Assembly: GCF_000006405.1 (NCBI RefSeq)
Contig: NW_003216786.1
Location: 36,456 to 100,455, forward strand
Direction: 5' to 3'
Source: Perkinsus marinus ATCC 50983
Lineage: Eukaryota; Perkinsozoa; Perkinsida; Perkinsidae
DNA: 64,000 nucleotides
Below are positions 37,169-48,969 of this stretch, in pieces; the first letter of the stretch is position 1; every line of letters begins with the position of its first letter. Position numbers and translations under genes: made by a program. Below the pieces are notes generated by a model, which saw only the letters and a list, made by a program, of their open reading frames with translations, did not search any database and was not told the origin of the DNA.

Positions 37169-37643
37169 TTAGCTCTGAGCAATGGTGACCTCAACATCTA
37201 CACCGGGCTCAATGAAGATGGAAGTGATGTCCTTCACAACCTTAGGGGTGGCCTGGAGATCGATGAAACGCTTGTGGATACGCATCTCGAATCTGACATG
37301 AAGGTGTGTTGGCGAGTTCATCTTGTACCCAGTAAGATCATTACCTGTCCCACGTGTTAGTACCCTCTCCATTAGGGGACTTACGAGTGGTGATCTTGAG
37401 GACCTTAGTGGGCATGCGGACGGGACCAGCAACAGTAAGCTCGTTCTCGTGGGCACCAGCCATCAACTCGGAGCACACTAAATGGCAGTTGCAATAGCAG
37501 CACTACGGTGGAGGGCGAACCCTAGCATTACCCTTCTCCAAAGCCTTAACGTTCCTGGAGGTGAGAGTGATACGGATGTGATGGAGGGGCTCCTCGACGG
37601 GAACCTCCTCGTAACCTTTCTGGGCGCTCTTGGGAGATGCCAT
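37169..37643 (-). CDS. RPS20: Ribosomal protein uS10 (RPS20), cytosolic 40S subunit
   Basis: Three exons (37532..37643, 37345..37477 and 37169..37292) with introns of 54 and 52 nt encode 122 residues. Family sequence is unmistakable: [58 protein letters not shown] and the C-terminal [17 protein letters not shown]. It is part of the small-subunit head. Length and termini are normal for a cytosolic eukaryotic copy. Confidence 0.98.
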
Positions 37644-37920
37644 GCTGAGGGAACAACAGTCCGACGAGGCTCAGAAGACGTAGATTCCAACGAGAGACGG
37701 TCAACGCCGACAACAACAACACCCCATCTACACACACCGCGAGAGCTGAGAGTGAACAGAGACGCCCTTAAAGACCCGCGTATTACCTCAACTGAGTAGG
37801 AAGGGGAGTTGCGTAAAATCAGTTCTCCATGTAGAGAGCCGATCGCGCTGCGCCATTTTGATCGATTTTGGCCTAATTCGCTAATTCAAGCGCTCGCCCT
37901 CTCAACAGATCAGAATCATC

Positions 37921-38115
37921 ATGTTGCGCTGTGGTACAATTAAGGTTTCGAGAGGAGCTCTCGCAAGACTCTCCACTGCTTTAGAGGTTAGAGATATCCA
38001 TCTGCAAGTGGCAAATACAATACCACGGTGTTATTCAACACCACTGACTCTTACTAACACAAAAGCTCGGTGGACTTCCAGCGAGAAAAAAGTAATAGCC
38101 GATCACAACAACTAA
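37921..38115 (+). CDS. Possible small mitochondrial protein, 64 residues
   Basis: A single open frame starts with an Arg-rich, acid-poor sequence (MLRCGTIKVSRGALARLSTA) that resembles a mitochondrial presequence and ends soon after a basic tail. It sits in the gap between two minus-strand genes and may have its own promoter in the 280 bp shared with RPS20. I recognise no family, and it may be the first exon of something longer or a chance frame. Confidence 0.3.
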   Translation: MLRCGTIKVSRGALARLSTALEVRDIHLQVANTIPRCYSTPLTLTNTKARWTSSEKKVIADHNN

Positions 38116-38176
38116 AGGCTATATGCTGTTCTATGTTCATTACTCATCTACATAGAACATCTTTGGATGTACTCAT

Positions 38177-41100
38177 TCACAATAGAGTATCCATATCGTC
38201 AGCAAATCTCGACTCATGTTTGCGGTCAACACTGCGCTTTGTCTTGGCCTTAGCGCCTCTATTGGCAGGCTCCTTCACCTTGTATATACGAACGATCCAA
38301 TTCTCTGATGTGAAGACCTCGTCAAAGTACTTCGGCTTGACATTGGGAACGCCTGAGAACATCATCAGCATTGATCTCAAGACGGCATCCACTAACTAGT
38401 ACCTATCTGTTGTTGTCTAACAGAGTCATAACCCCTCGAGACCTCAGCAGCACGATGATAACACAACTTGTACATAACCGAGTTCCTCATTCTAGGAGTT
38501 GCTGCTTGATCTACCCGGTACCTACGAAGATGAGGGGAATGCATACAACCACTTAACATGCCTAGCTACCCTTGAGGCCCGATGAAGTCTGACTCTTGGA
38601 TTAGGTTGGGATAGACCCCGGCACCGATGCGAATCGGCCAAAGGAACTTGTTGATGTCATCACCCGAGTATTGGGAAACTCCACCATAGAGCACCTAGGC
38701 TCGAAAATAAGACCAGGCAACAGTTGTTATCGTCGTACCAAGACATAATCCACATCAAGACGTCTGAGGATGGGCACGGCGTTCTCCTCAGTCGAGGCCA
38801 ATACCAGGCCAACAGTGGCGATATGCGTGTTGTTCCATGTATTGTTGTCAACCAATACCTGCAAGGGTCGACCCTACTATTGCAGATCCACAACGTTAAG
38901 ACCTACTGTACGATTGCCCATAACGGTAATCTGATATCCATAATCCCACCAACTAAGGATCTTGCTGTCCTGTGGGGTATTCATGCGTAACCAATAGTAA
39001 GCCTCTCTGAAGTCATCCTGGATCAAACGACTACCATCACGTAGTTGATCTGATACATTAGCACTGTAGAGCATGGACCAACACCTGTAGACTCACATGA
39101 CATAACAATGCTTGGAGAGCTGTAGGCCATGGAGGAGGTGAACACACAGTGCTTGATGTAGTTGGTACATTGATAACCGAGGACCCCCAAAATCGCCAGA
39201 GCTAAGAACCGGGGCATCTGAGATGGGATAAAAACATTACGGCAGTCGGTGACCTTCCTCACATAGGGTAGCTTGCTTCCTTTCTTAGCCTTCGGACCAT
39301 CGACATGATCATTGAATGCACGTAGGTACCTGTAAGATGAAGTTCAGATGAAGCAGGGATCGGTCACGTAGTACGGCATCACTGAGGAGGCCACGACCGA
39401 GGCGCCAACACCAGCGAGGCATGATGCTGCTGGGGCTAGAACCTGGGGAACAGCGAATGGGCTAGGAAGTATCAGAAGGATGGTATTAGTAACTCACCAG
39501 TAGGAGACGGATCATGACACCCGAGAAGTAGACTGCTAGGATGCCGTATACACCCAGGAAGAGGGAACCATCAGACAAACGTCTCATGCAGTAGTACCTT
39601 GCAACAAAGAACTATAATAACCAGACACTATAGTTGGTGTTGTTGCCGTACATGCCAATGGGGGCCAAGAATGGCAAATAATGAAGATCCATAATATAGT
39701 TTGACCAGGACGTTGGTTGATGTTCCGATACTGAGGCTATAATAGGAATATACCTACACCCAAACTACTCCCCATGTTGTGATGGTAGCAGTAACCGTTT
39801 ACTTCGACGCATATGTGGGATCCAACAGAGTCATACTCCTACCAGACCAGGCAGTCTCTGAGGGTATACACGTACAATTCAAGTAGTAGAGAACAAATGA
39901 CTTACTCCCAGTCAAGGTTAGGTAAATGAAGAGCCCCAAAAAGCCAAAAGCCGTAGCTGCCACCATCAGCTTGCCCATCACCTAACAGCACGATAAAGGT
40001 GGTCTATATGGCAGACACCAAGAGGAGCTGAGACTACAGCAAAGGCTCCCTCTGGCAGTATATTCCTGAGATATCCTACTAGCATGTACCTGAGTACCAG
40101 TACGGCCTAGGGGAAGGCAGTAGCAAGGGGGACAGTACACTGAGCTGATGAGGAACATGCCGTGGGAGGCCATGTGCTCGCTGGAAGTGACAGCTTGGAA
40201 GTTCACGAAGGGAATGTTCAGACAAAACATCGTGCCAATTATATAAAACACGGTGTACCTGATCGTGCCAATACGACTTCATAACGGCAACCATGAAGAC
40301 GCAGTTTTAACACTCCTATTGCCAACACATGGAAATCGCGAAATTGCCGATTGCACTAGAGTTGACTATTATCTTTCCCATCCTTACGCGACATAATGCC
40401 TCTTGTTGAATTTGCCGAGGACCAAGAGTGCGAAGATGTAAATGGATACAGTGTTGGTGATAAACACATACCCTCCCCAAGAGGCTACCATATAAAAGTA
40501 CTGCGGCAAGTAGCATATAGCAAACTCATGATCATCCCAGCTTACGCAACTGCCGCGAACATCGACCACAGCATGCTCCCAGTATTGACAGCTTTCACAA
40601 AAACGTGATGGAATGGCCAAGTCCCCACTACCACACCAAGGAGAGCTCACGTAGAATGTGTTAGTCAGAGCAAAGATAGCCACCGCCTCGTTATCGTACG
40701 ATCCCGCCACGGAACGGGACAGATACGACGGACAGATACCCAGGAACAGGGCGCTGAATAGTCCTGCCTCTGGACGTCCTGGAAGGGGCCGCACTGCTGA
40801 CAAACAGCATCGACGGCCCTGGGTAGCCTACCAGTGACCTCCTTGGTTAACAGGTAGGCAGCGATAGCCGTGAATGCCGAGAAAACAGGAGCCATGAACA
40901 CGCACACGTTACGTACGTTCACGCATATACCGAAAAAGTTGAGAACCTGGCAAGTGGAACGCGTAAATTTCTATGGGCATGTCGACAGCCTCACCCCGTG
41001 AAACACCGCAGATGTGGTCATCAGGCCCGGGTATAGTGTCTGACCAATCACACGGCCCAGCGGGTACCTTTATGGAAAATGGCAACGGCAGGGGTGGCAG

Positions 41101-41499
41101 TGGACAGCAGCCTCACCAGCTGCCGTTATCGAACCAATTCCAAAACTCATAAAACCCTTCACGGCTAAGGTACTCAGTAGTACGGTAATTGAAGTAAGGA
41201 TCGAACTCGTGAATGACGGATTCGTAACTACGAATGAATACACCGAGCGAGTCTTCTCGGACACACTCACCGGATAACAGCAAATAGACGGATGAAGAAG
41301 CAGACCGTACAGATGAGTGCCAGAATCTGAGCAAGTCAAACTCGACACCGAGCGGCCCACTGACACCTACCGCTTTCTCCATCACTGGTGACCATCTACG
41401 ACCAGTCTTCTGCACCGACCTAGTAACCTCATTCTTGAGCACTGCATCGAGGATCACATCGACCTCACTGGACGAGGTCCGCTCTGCTGAAGTGCACAT
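38177..41499 (-). CDS. STT3: Oligosaccharyltransferase catalytic subunit STT3
   Basis: Transfers lipid-linked oligosaccharide to Asn in N-x-S/T sequons in the ER lumen. Many short exons on the minus strand cover the whole family length. The N-terminal part has the first membrane span ([18 protein letters not shown]) and the metal-binding loop [15 protein letters not shown] with NWFDNGSW. Middle exons show the SEHM motif ([19 protein letters not shown]) of the external loop. The C-terminal domain starts at [20 protein letters not shown] and contains the invariant sequon-binding [15 protein letters not shown] near 38950. The last exon (38177..38392) reads [20 protein letters not shown], a typical STT3 end, with a basic tail. 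Several TM exons were not delimited precisely. STT3 is the only subunit found here, which fits either a single-subunit or a complex enzyme. Confidence 0.9.
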
Positions 41500-41684
41500 T
41501 GCCTAAAGCCACTGAACGACACTTCCTCATAGGTAGTATCAACAAAAAACCCCAATGGACAAAACGAAAGTAATGCTCTCTAGCGCCTGGCCGGATGCTC
41601 GATAGGAACACCGAAGAGATGATAGTATGATATAGGTCGTTGCAGAACTTCTATTATATGAGCTCACTGCCGTGATGAAACCAG

Positions 41685-42734
41685 TCAGCGGTAGTCCATT
41701 TGGAGCTGGAGCAAGTCGCGCTTCAAGTGCTTCTCACCGTCCACATCAGAGCCCCACGATCTCACGACATATATTCTGCCATACCACACCTCGTCCACTT
41801 CAATGGACAACACCCCTCGCCAGATTCCCAGATCGCATGAGCATAGTACCTCTCCAGTGCAGAGATCTGCTACGGATATAGTACGGCCATAGTTACCTCC
41901 CAAACAAGCAAGGTGTCCTTCAGAAAACAACCGACATTCCATTACACATTTCACGGGTAGCATGCGAGCCCTTCCTTGGCCCCTACCAGGCGTCAGGGTC
42001 CGCACACAGACACCATCATCCTGATACAAACAACTATATACTACTCTGAGCCGACGGCCAGATTTCGGGGACTGGTAGACGTCGAAAGACCACACTCGCC
42101 AACGAGTCTGCAATATCTCGTCACATTCGCCCGTATAACTGTTGATTCTGAAGATAGTATCACCTACACCTCCCGAGGCAGATCCCTCGTCAATAGCAAA
42201 TAGAAACCCCTGGGAATACCGTAAGCACCCCCAACGCCGTTTCCGAGTCGAAAAGCACGCTTGCGATGACCTTCCGTTCAACGACGACGACAAAGTCACT
42301 GGAACAATACCAGAATCGCCCAGTCCATTAGTCCAATAAATAGCCTCTGCGGAGTTGAAGAAAGCAATTCCTTTGCCGTCCGTGCAGACGCCAATAGAAG
42401 TTGTCAATGTCTGACTCGTGACCGGTCCAAAATACCCAAAATCGCATAGGACTCTCGAGAGCTGTAAATTTGTAGAGTTAACCGTCACCACACTGCTATT
42501 ACAGCGTCCGACCAACGACATCTTGCCCTCGCCTTTGAGATGAAGCAAACCTCCAAAGGCCCAAACGCCATACGCGTCCGAAGCGTACGTCTTCAGTCGA
42601 AGACCCATGGGAAGCCGAGGCTTACTCAGGTACGTCCATATGGAGTTGAGAAGCTCAGCAGGGATCTCATTGATATCACGGCATGTGTCTGCTAAAAGGG
42701 CCAATTCCAACAGCTTGTAATGCCGGCAGCGCAC
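41685..42734 (-). CDS. Hypothetical protein, about 330-350 residues, single large exon
   Basis: A long uninterrupted frame in a genome where introns are frequent. It shows regularly spaced hydrophobic strands with Gly and Asp turns (GVWAFGGLLHLKGEG, GVCTDGKGIAFFNSAEA, GGVGDTIFRINSYTGECDE, ISVADLCTGEVLCSCDLG), a pattern typical of beta-propeller-like repeats. The N-terminal segment ELLNSIWTYLSK could be an F-box-like helix (IPAELLNSIWTYL), so an F-box plus propeller architecture is possible. No family is recognised. The frame has no ATG near its 5' end; either a later Met is used or an upstream exon is spliced on. Confidence 0.55.
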   Translation of the reverse strand: MRCRHYKLLELALLADTCRDINEIPAELLNSIWTYLSKPRLPMGLRLKTYASDAYGVWAFGGLLHLKGEGKMSLVGRCNSSVVTVNSTNLQLSRVLCDFGYFGPVTSQTLTTSIGVCTDGKGIAFFNSAEAIYWTNGLGDSGIVPVTLSSSLNGRSSQACFSTRKRRWGCLRYSQGFLFAIDEGSASGGVGDTIFRINSYTGECDEILQTRWRVWSFDVYQSPKSGRRLRVVYSCLYQDDGVCVRTLTPGRGQGRARMLPVKCVMECRLFSEGHLACLGGNYGRTISVADLCTGEVLCSCDLGIWRGVLSIEVDEVWYGRIYVVRSWGSDVDGEKHLKRDLLQLQMDYR

Positions 42735-43121
42735 TATCGGCGTCCCAGAGGAGCAATGCCGGTGTGCTTCCAGTTCGTAGTAAGGAACAACAAAACTAGA
42801 ATGCTAATACATGCACCCATTCCCAATTCATTAAATGTCAACCTCACTATCACTCAATGCTGTAGTTAATAGAGCTCCACAGGAGGGATATCACGGAGAG
42901 GCAACACTACTACTAGTCACAATGAGGAGAAGCCAATCAATTGACTGCTATACAAGCAGTAGTCTACGAGACAGTTCAACGTTTCCTCTATCAATACTGT
43001 TATGCCGCGTACCACATTATGGTAGCTCACTGACGGAATACCGGTGTATGCTCGAAGCGAGCAAAAGCTTGCGGTTCATATTCCAGAATTGTAATATTAT
43101 CAGATCTTGAAAAAACTTCTC
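42735..43121. other. Short intergenic stretch
   Basis: Lies between the 3' end of the phospholipase-B-like gene and the 5' side of the hypothetical gene. It may hold a missing first exon of the latter; nothing else is seen. Confidence 0.4.
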
Positions 43122-45402
43122 TCACATTCCTATAGGATTGTCATCACTCGCCAATACCTCTTCAGGGCTAGCAGCAGTCTTCCCTATGCTATACTCGAGC
43201 CCAGCGGCTTGATTACCCGAATACACAAGCCAGGGAAATTGCCAGCGGTCTGGCATGCCCCAGTGGGCAACAGGCTTTCCGATATACTTGCTCCATTGGA
43301 AGGGGTCAGTCCCTTGACCAAAGGCAGGAGCGCTGACCATGAGGACCCTATCCTCTAAGAGTAGAGAGGAACTAGTGACCTTGCAGTCAATACATCCATA
43401 TGCCTTCACTGGACCACATGCTTGGTAGTCACTATCATTCCGAGGCTCATATGGTATATCATACCTGACGAGCTGGTCATGCACAGATTACCCAAGTCCC
43501 CCTCACTAGCCACCTACCTGCCAGCGATAGCGTTCTTGGGACAGTTCTCAGAGAGAGGGTCGGTCTTCCAGTAATTAGAGGTCATAATCCTCATCATACT
43601 ATCAGTATCATTAACCATCCCTTGCCATTCTCGGAATAGTCTAGCCCTAGGACAATCGTTGTACTTGTACCATTGGCCATGTTTTGCTGCCGCTCGCGTG
43701 TAACCACCAGCCTTGAGTGAAGTCTAAGTACTCAAAGAAGTGCCTCTATTATTACATCCTGTATGTCCTTGAAGTAGGGCCTATTGTAACTAGCCCAATA
43801 CCCGTTATTTCGAGCTTAGCTGTCATGTCTTGGCCACGATAAGACCAGGCATTTGCTCGATGAGCCAGAAGGTACCACTTGCCATCGGCCCCACTCTACC
43901 CTTGTGGTTCCATCGACGGAATGGCTTGAAATCCACCACCATCCATTGGTTATTATACGTACCACTATTGTGACGCGAGAATGTACTGTACCTGAGGAGG
44001 ACGATGATAGTACCACACCCTCCCGACATTGTTCACCCGCCTACCAATCTCGACCACCGGTAGCCATGAGGGTAGCAACAACACTCCGAATGACAGTAGT
44101 CACACTCAATGGTCGGACTTTATCTACTAGGAGCTTCACGGACATCGACTCAGTTGTCGTCTCTGTTATAGCCAGCTGAGTGTCATGGGTCTGAGCACGA
44201 ACGAGTAGCGGGAAGGGATAGTAGAGACTCCTATTACAATAACCCAGTCGTCCGTTGAACTGATGTACCCCGGGTAGCTGCTCATAGAGAGCTGTTGACT
44301 TCTGATAGAGGAATGCTGTATGTGAGGGAAGGAGAATGACTTGTAGACCCGTAGCATCTCCGTATAGGTAGTCCACGTGTTGTGTGATACCTACCACTAC
44401 TATCACCACTAATCCATGCATGGTTAACCTGTTTGCATTACGATAAGATCGTCGTGCGTTAGTTTAATTAATGCACTGCATTTAGTCTCCTCAGCCATAG
44501 GGTGTCTCGAGATCCTCAGCGGGTCCTGCTCGGGTACCTCTGTGGTAGTCACAGCGGACTCGATCTCCCCTATCTCCGAGTTGGAATTGAGCTCATAGAG
44601 CGATAAAAAAGTAACCGGCATATAGGCCCATGACCTGTCATATCAGTGGCCGTCTTCCCTTGCAGAGTCTTGATTACTCATAGCCAGGTTCCTTGTCTCG
44701 TATAGCATGCTCCTGTCGAAGCACTAGACCTTCCATCATGCCATCCAACCTAGCCAACTGCATCCATACATTAAACCAGAAGGGATCATCTGATTGCTTC
44801 TCAGAGGCCTGAGAAAGCTGCAGTTAACAACACCAGTTACCACCAATGGACGGTGCCTCACCTGCTCTCGCATGAATATGTACTGCGAATTCAAAAAAGT
44901 GTAAACCCTGGGATCCCTCCGTGGCTTGGACCACATCAAATTGTACATATGCTGTATCACCCGTCGAGAAGTGAGATACCTAAGTTTTCCCTTCACCCAC
45001 CTAAGCTCTACGTTATCACCAACCCTTCAGCGAGGCCCATGGCATAGAAGTAATCCCGATCCGTTGCTCCTTGATGATAGCTAGTATCAATGAGTAGACG
45101 TCCAGTTCCTGTCGTTTCCTAAAGGTCTACACTGTGGAATAGGAGAAGACCTCGAGCCTGTTTACTTGCGTGTCCATCCAAGTGGCATTGACCAACCCAT
45201 CAGACTGAGGTGGTCCATTGGGCTCTGCCAGACCCCACCGTGTAACCACGAATAGGTCGGATTCATGATGATCCCCCGTTCCTGGCCGATGGTTGGTCCT
45301 CAACGAGACCACGGCTATAGAGGAGTCCTCGACGGGAACAATCGTCGTTCCACTTGGTGGTAAGAGAAGAAGTAGTGGCGCCAGTGAATGACAGAGTCGC
45401 AT
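43122..45402 (-). CDS. Phospholipase-B-like (laminin-A-type) secreted or lysosomal hydrolase
   Basis: Start at 45402 gives a classic signal peptide ([18 protein letters not shown]). Downstream minus-strand exons carry signatures of the PLBD family: [19 protein letters not shown] followed by [12 protein letters not shown] near 44000-43830, the PCPRAR-like region near 43650, and the C-terminal block [39 protein letters not shown] ending at 43122. The family comprises N-terminal-nucleophile amidohydrolases of lysosomes or secretory vesicles, with the substrate in most organisms unclear. Full exon borders were not worked out. The length of the locus fits a protein of about 550-600 residues. Confidence 0.82.
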
Positions 45403-45828
45403 TAGTGAGCCGATGTTGTAACACGAATTGCTCAAGGAGTGGTAGTACTTAAACGTAAAGCCAAAGCTATAGTACTGCGTGATACGATGCAATATAGATC
45501 ATTTCTAGGACGCTAGTCCATGTGACGTACAAGTCTACCCACAAAGCATATGACCTTACGTAATTTACAATGTTCACTCATTCATCGGCGGGCGCGCGCG
45601 TTATTTCGTGGCGCAAATCTTGCAACGTCGAAACTGGGGTTGTATAGTATACAGGCAAGCAATAGGAGTATACAGTGGATACTCCTATTGCTTACCTACC
45701 TACAAATGACCTTTCAGTACTGTTCCTTGTAGAAGTCACTATTGATAGTTTCTACGAAAGTGTTGATGATGTTCATCGCACTGGTCGTTGAATCCCATGG
45801 TTTACCCTAGCAGGACTCAGACAAGTCT
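45403..45828. other. Divergent intergenic region with a perfect hairpin
   Basis: Lies between the phospholipase-B-like gene (minus) and the CCCH gene (plus), so both promoters should be here. It contains a short GC alternation (around 45590) and the perfect inverted repeat at 45657-45693. Confidence 0.5.
45657..45693. repeat. Perfect 15-bp inverted repeat with 7-nt loop
   Basis: The arm AAGCAATAGGAGTAT (45657-45671), spacer ACAGTGG, then the exact complement (45679-45693). It sits upstream of the CCCH gene start and could be an operator-like or cruciform element. Confidence 0.9.
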
Positions 45829-46796
45829 ATGGAGAATACTATGTTGGACCAGGCAGGGCCCTTGTCTCCCGTTAGTCTAGTTCATCGCTGTCTCCTCAAT
45901 GAAGCGTTCTTCGGACCCTGTCAGTACCGAGCTGATCTCACCGGAGAAGAAAGCACGAGAAGAAGCAGCTGTGACAGCAATGCAGTACCTGGTAGTACGT
46001 CCAAGGGCGACTCAGGACCTTTGAACCACTCTGTCGCGGTACAAAGGCTCGCTGATTGTGTTGATGATGGGATTGTTGACGAGGGTTAGCTCCACTACTG
46101 TTAGATCCCATCGGCGCCTTATTTGTGGAAGATGGAGAAGGTGCGGTAGAGACGGATGCCGACGAAGGCTCCTCTCAATGCCAGAGGGATCCAGCAGCGC
46201 CTTCACAACCGTCCCCTCCCGATGACCACACGGTGACAGCACACGAAGAGATTTCGGCGTGTCACTTCTTCGCACGAGGTCAGAAACGATGTTAAGTTGT
46301 CGGACTAAGGCAACTCCGTTGTTGTTAGGTATGTGCCGTAACGGCACCTCCTGCCCGTTCCGACATGATCCTAAGAGCATTATATGTACGTACTACCTTC
46401 ACGGTAATTGCCGTAATGGAATCTCATGCCGCTTCTCCCACGAGTTGCCCGACACACAGCAGCCTGCCGTTGAAGAGGGCGTCGATGGACCGCCACCTGA
46501 TGTCTGCAAGTGGGTCGTTGAGGTTTCATGGCGCGGGGTACTATAGATGTTCCCTCAGGTTCTTCTGGCACGGTAGTTGCCGGGCAGGAAGTAGCTGTCG
46601 ATGGCGGCATGTGAAGGCTCCTTCTCGGCTATCGGCGGCACCTCCTCCCAATCTGCCAGCGAAATCGAATCCATTGGTCTCCGAGCGAGCCAAGGCTTTG
46701 CTGGAACGGCACTCGATCTCTCGGATAGCACAAGAGAGTGGGGCCTCTGAGATAGTGGTGAAGGCTCGTGCTCCTGCTACTAAGTCCCAACGATAA
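45829..46796 (+). CDS. CCCH zinc-finger protein with three fingers
   Basis: Five exons join in phase to 255 residues: 45829..45870, 45925..46057, 46105..46278, 46329..46509 and 46559..46796. Three CCCH fingers follow one another: CHFFARGMCRNGTSCPFRH, CTYYLHGNCRNGISCRFSH and CKFFWHGSCRAGSSCRWRH. Introns fall inside fingers 1 and 3, and the zinc ligands line up only after splicing, which supports the model. The first 90 residues are acidic and Ser-rich; the C-terminal 60 are basic and helical. Such arrays bind RNA (or are found in makorin-type proteins, but no RING finger is present). Probable role: mRNA processing or stability. Confidence 0.85.
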
Positions 46797-46946
46797 CGTT
46801 ATTGTGGATATCATTGAATGTTTCGACATTGTACTATGGCATTGATCGAGACTTTGTGTTGGGGGGAGAGTTCCTCTACGAACTCTGGTCGTCTAGGAGC
46901 CCATGGAGCACTGTAAGTCGATACGGTAGGCATGTAGTTATTTTCC

Positions 46947-48627
46947 ATGGGCAATCACTTCTGCAGCAAAAATAAGGCCGCCGATTCAGAGGTTGGTACC
47001 CCTCTTCCAGCCGACGGCAGCCAACATGTACTACAGCCTCCTGGTTTGGCGACTCATCCCATTGCAGGTAGGCGTATTGTCGACGTTCTCCGATACAGTA
47101 GTGGCAACTGCTGGGACTTCGTTGCCGCCAGCACCGGTGACCATTGACGTTGGTAGTCCGATAAGTGAACGCGACTCTTCTCCTTCTGGGAAGGGATTGG
47201 CTGATGATTATGACGATGAAGAGGTAGTTCGTCTTGGTATGGTATGAAGGTAGTGAATTTTAGGCAGAAGAACAGAAAATTACGGAGCAGAAATCGGCTG
47301 GTCGTCGACCTGGAGTATCGGCGGAGGCCTATACGGTCGAACGGATGGACACCTACCAGGCTCCTGTGTATCCCAAGACACCCGAGGAGATCAGTACTAT
47401 CAAGAGCATGTTGTCCTCGGACCAGGGTGACAGCCGAAAGGTAAGGTTGATTGGAGATTGTTGGTTGGGACGAGACGTATGGTAGATCCTATTTGGTCAC
47501 ATGCGCGACTCTGATTTGGAGAAGATTGCACTGGCAATGCGTAGGAAGGACGTTAATCAAGGAGAGAGCATTATCCGACAGGTTGGTGGGAAACAGGTGT
47601 CGGCGCGGTCCATAGCTGTTTAGGGCGATTTTGGTGATGCCTTCTATATAGTGGAACGAGGCACATTTGATATCTTCGTTAAGCGAGGCAATAAGGAGCC
47701 TTTGAAGGTGGTCTTTGTCTACTGTTCAGCATCTTTTTAGTCAGTTTTCCCCCTAGGTAATGGAGTGCGGGCCAGGGGCTTCCTTTGGTGAACTAGCGCT
47801 GATGTATAACGCGCCACGGGCAGCTACTGTGACTGCGACGTCTGATGCCAAGCTGTGGTAAGGGAGGAGTCTTCTAGAGGGAGGGGCTCACTCGTGTTGT
47901 CCGTAGGAGTCTCGATCGTGAGTGCTTCCAGCTGATGGTCGTGACCAGTGAGAATACGAAGAAGAAGAAATATGAGTCCTTCTTGGAGAAGGTCCCTATC
48001 TTGGCCGACTTGAACAAGTATTACAACATATGGTTCTCGGAGTCGTGTCACACTGTGGTTCTCTGTAGGTATGAGCTAGCACAGTTATCGGATATGCTCA
48101 CCTCCGAAGTCTTCAGCAGTGGGGAGGTCATCGTTAAACAAGGAGATGTCTCAGGAGACAAGTAAGTCGACGTGATGCTGTCGGGTGATGGAGTGAGGGG
48201 TAATAGGTTTTATATTTTGGAGAGTGGCGAGTGCATTGCGTCTATATCGGGACAGGAAGGTGAAGTGGAGGTGAGCACTGGCTGATTCTCGATGGTTGTG
48301 GTATCTTATGCCAGGTCAAGAGGTATACCAAACCTGGGGACTACTTTGGGGAAATAGCTCTACTCAAGCATGGTGAACCCCGCAAGGCAACTGTCAAGGC
48401 GGCTGATGATAAGAAGGGCTGTCGGGTATGGGAAGGCCGAGATGATAGGTGGAGTATTCTTGGGTCGCTAGGTACTCTCGGTTGGTCGAGAAGAGTTCAA
48501 CCGTGTTTTGGGCCCTATCACGGACGTGCTGAGGAAGAATGCGAGCAAGTACCCGTCTTACAAGGACTTCCTCACTATCACAGATGATGGTTGTCCTTCT
48601 AACGATCCGGTTGATCGCAGAAACTGA
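46947..48627 (+). CDS. PKAR: cAMP-dependent protein kinase regulatory subunit
   Basis: The protein begins [14 protein letters not shown], a good N-myristoylation sequence with a nearby Cys for palmitoylation, as in apicomplexan PKA-R; a membrane-tethered subunit is likely. The inhibitor segment near 47302-47330 reads [11 protein letters not shown]; Gly at the phospho-acceptor position makes it a pseudosubstrate of the type-I kind rather than a type-II substrate. Two cyclic-nucleotide-binding domains follow, with phosphate-binding cassettes [16 protein letters not shown] (about 47790) and [17 protein letters not shown] (about 48340). Both keep the Glu and the Arg that contact the cyclic phosphate. 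The C-terminal helix ends near [12 protein letters not shown]. No N-terminal dimerisation/docking domain is visible, again as in apicomplexans. Exons are short; several borders in the first 300 nt are uncertain. Confidence 0.88.
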
Positions 48628-48969
48628 CCTGCGCATATCATTGATTTATTGAAGTTTTCCGGTCTGATCTGTTCCGTAGCTCTAACGTCAGGACGCCTTC
48701 TTAATATCAATTGTTCATATCATCACAACGACCTCGAGGCTCAACACTATTCATTAGAGACAGCATATACATCTAATACTAGTGATAGAGTCATAGTGTA
48801 CTGGGGTCTCGACGGCTGGCCCCACGTTATACTTGTTCGGACCCAGCGTCCTTGTCTTTACAATGTTGTCATCAGTGCTTAATTCACCACCACAGCTGGG
48901 TTGTGTTGGGAGAGACCTCCAATGATTTTTTCATTGGCATCAACGTCGTAGTCTCACCTCTTGAGTATC
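48628..48969. other. Intergenic between PKA-R and KH/RS genes
   Basis: No coding frame with motifs. Promoter elements of the KH/RS gene are presumably here; I see none clearly. Confidence 0.5.
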
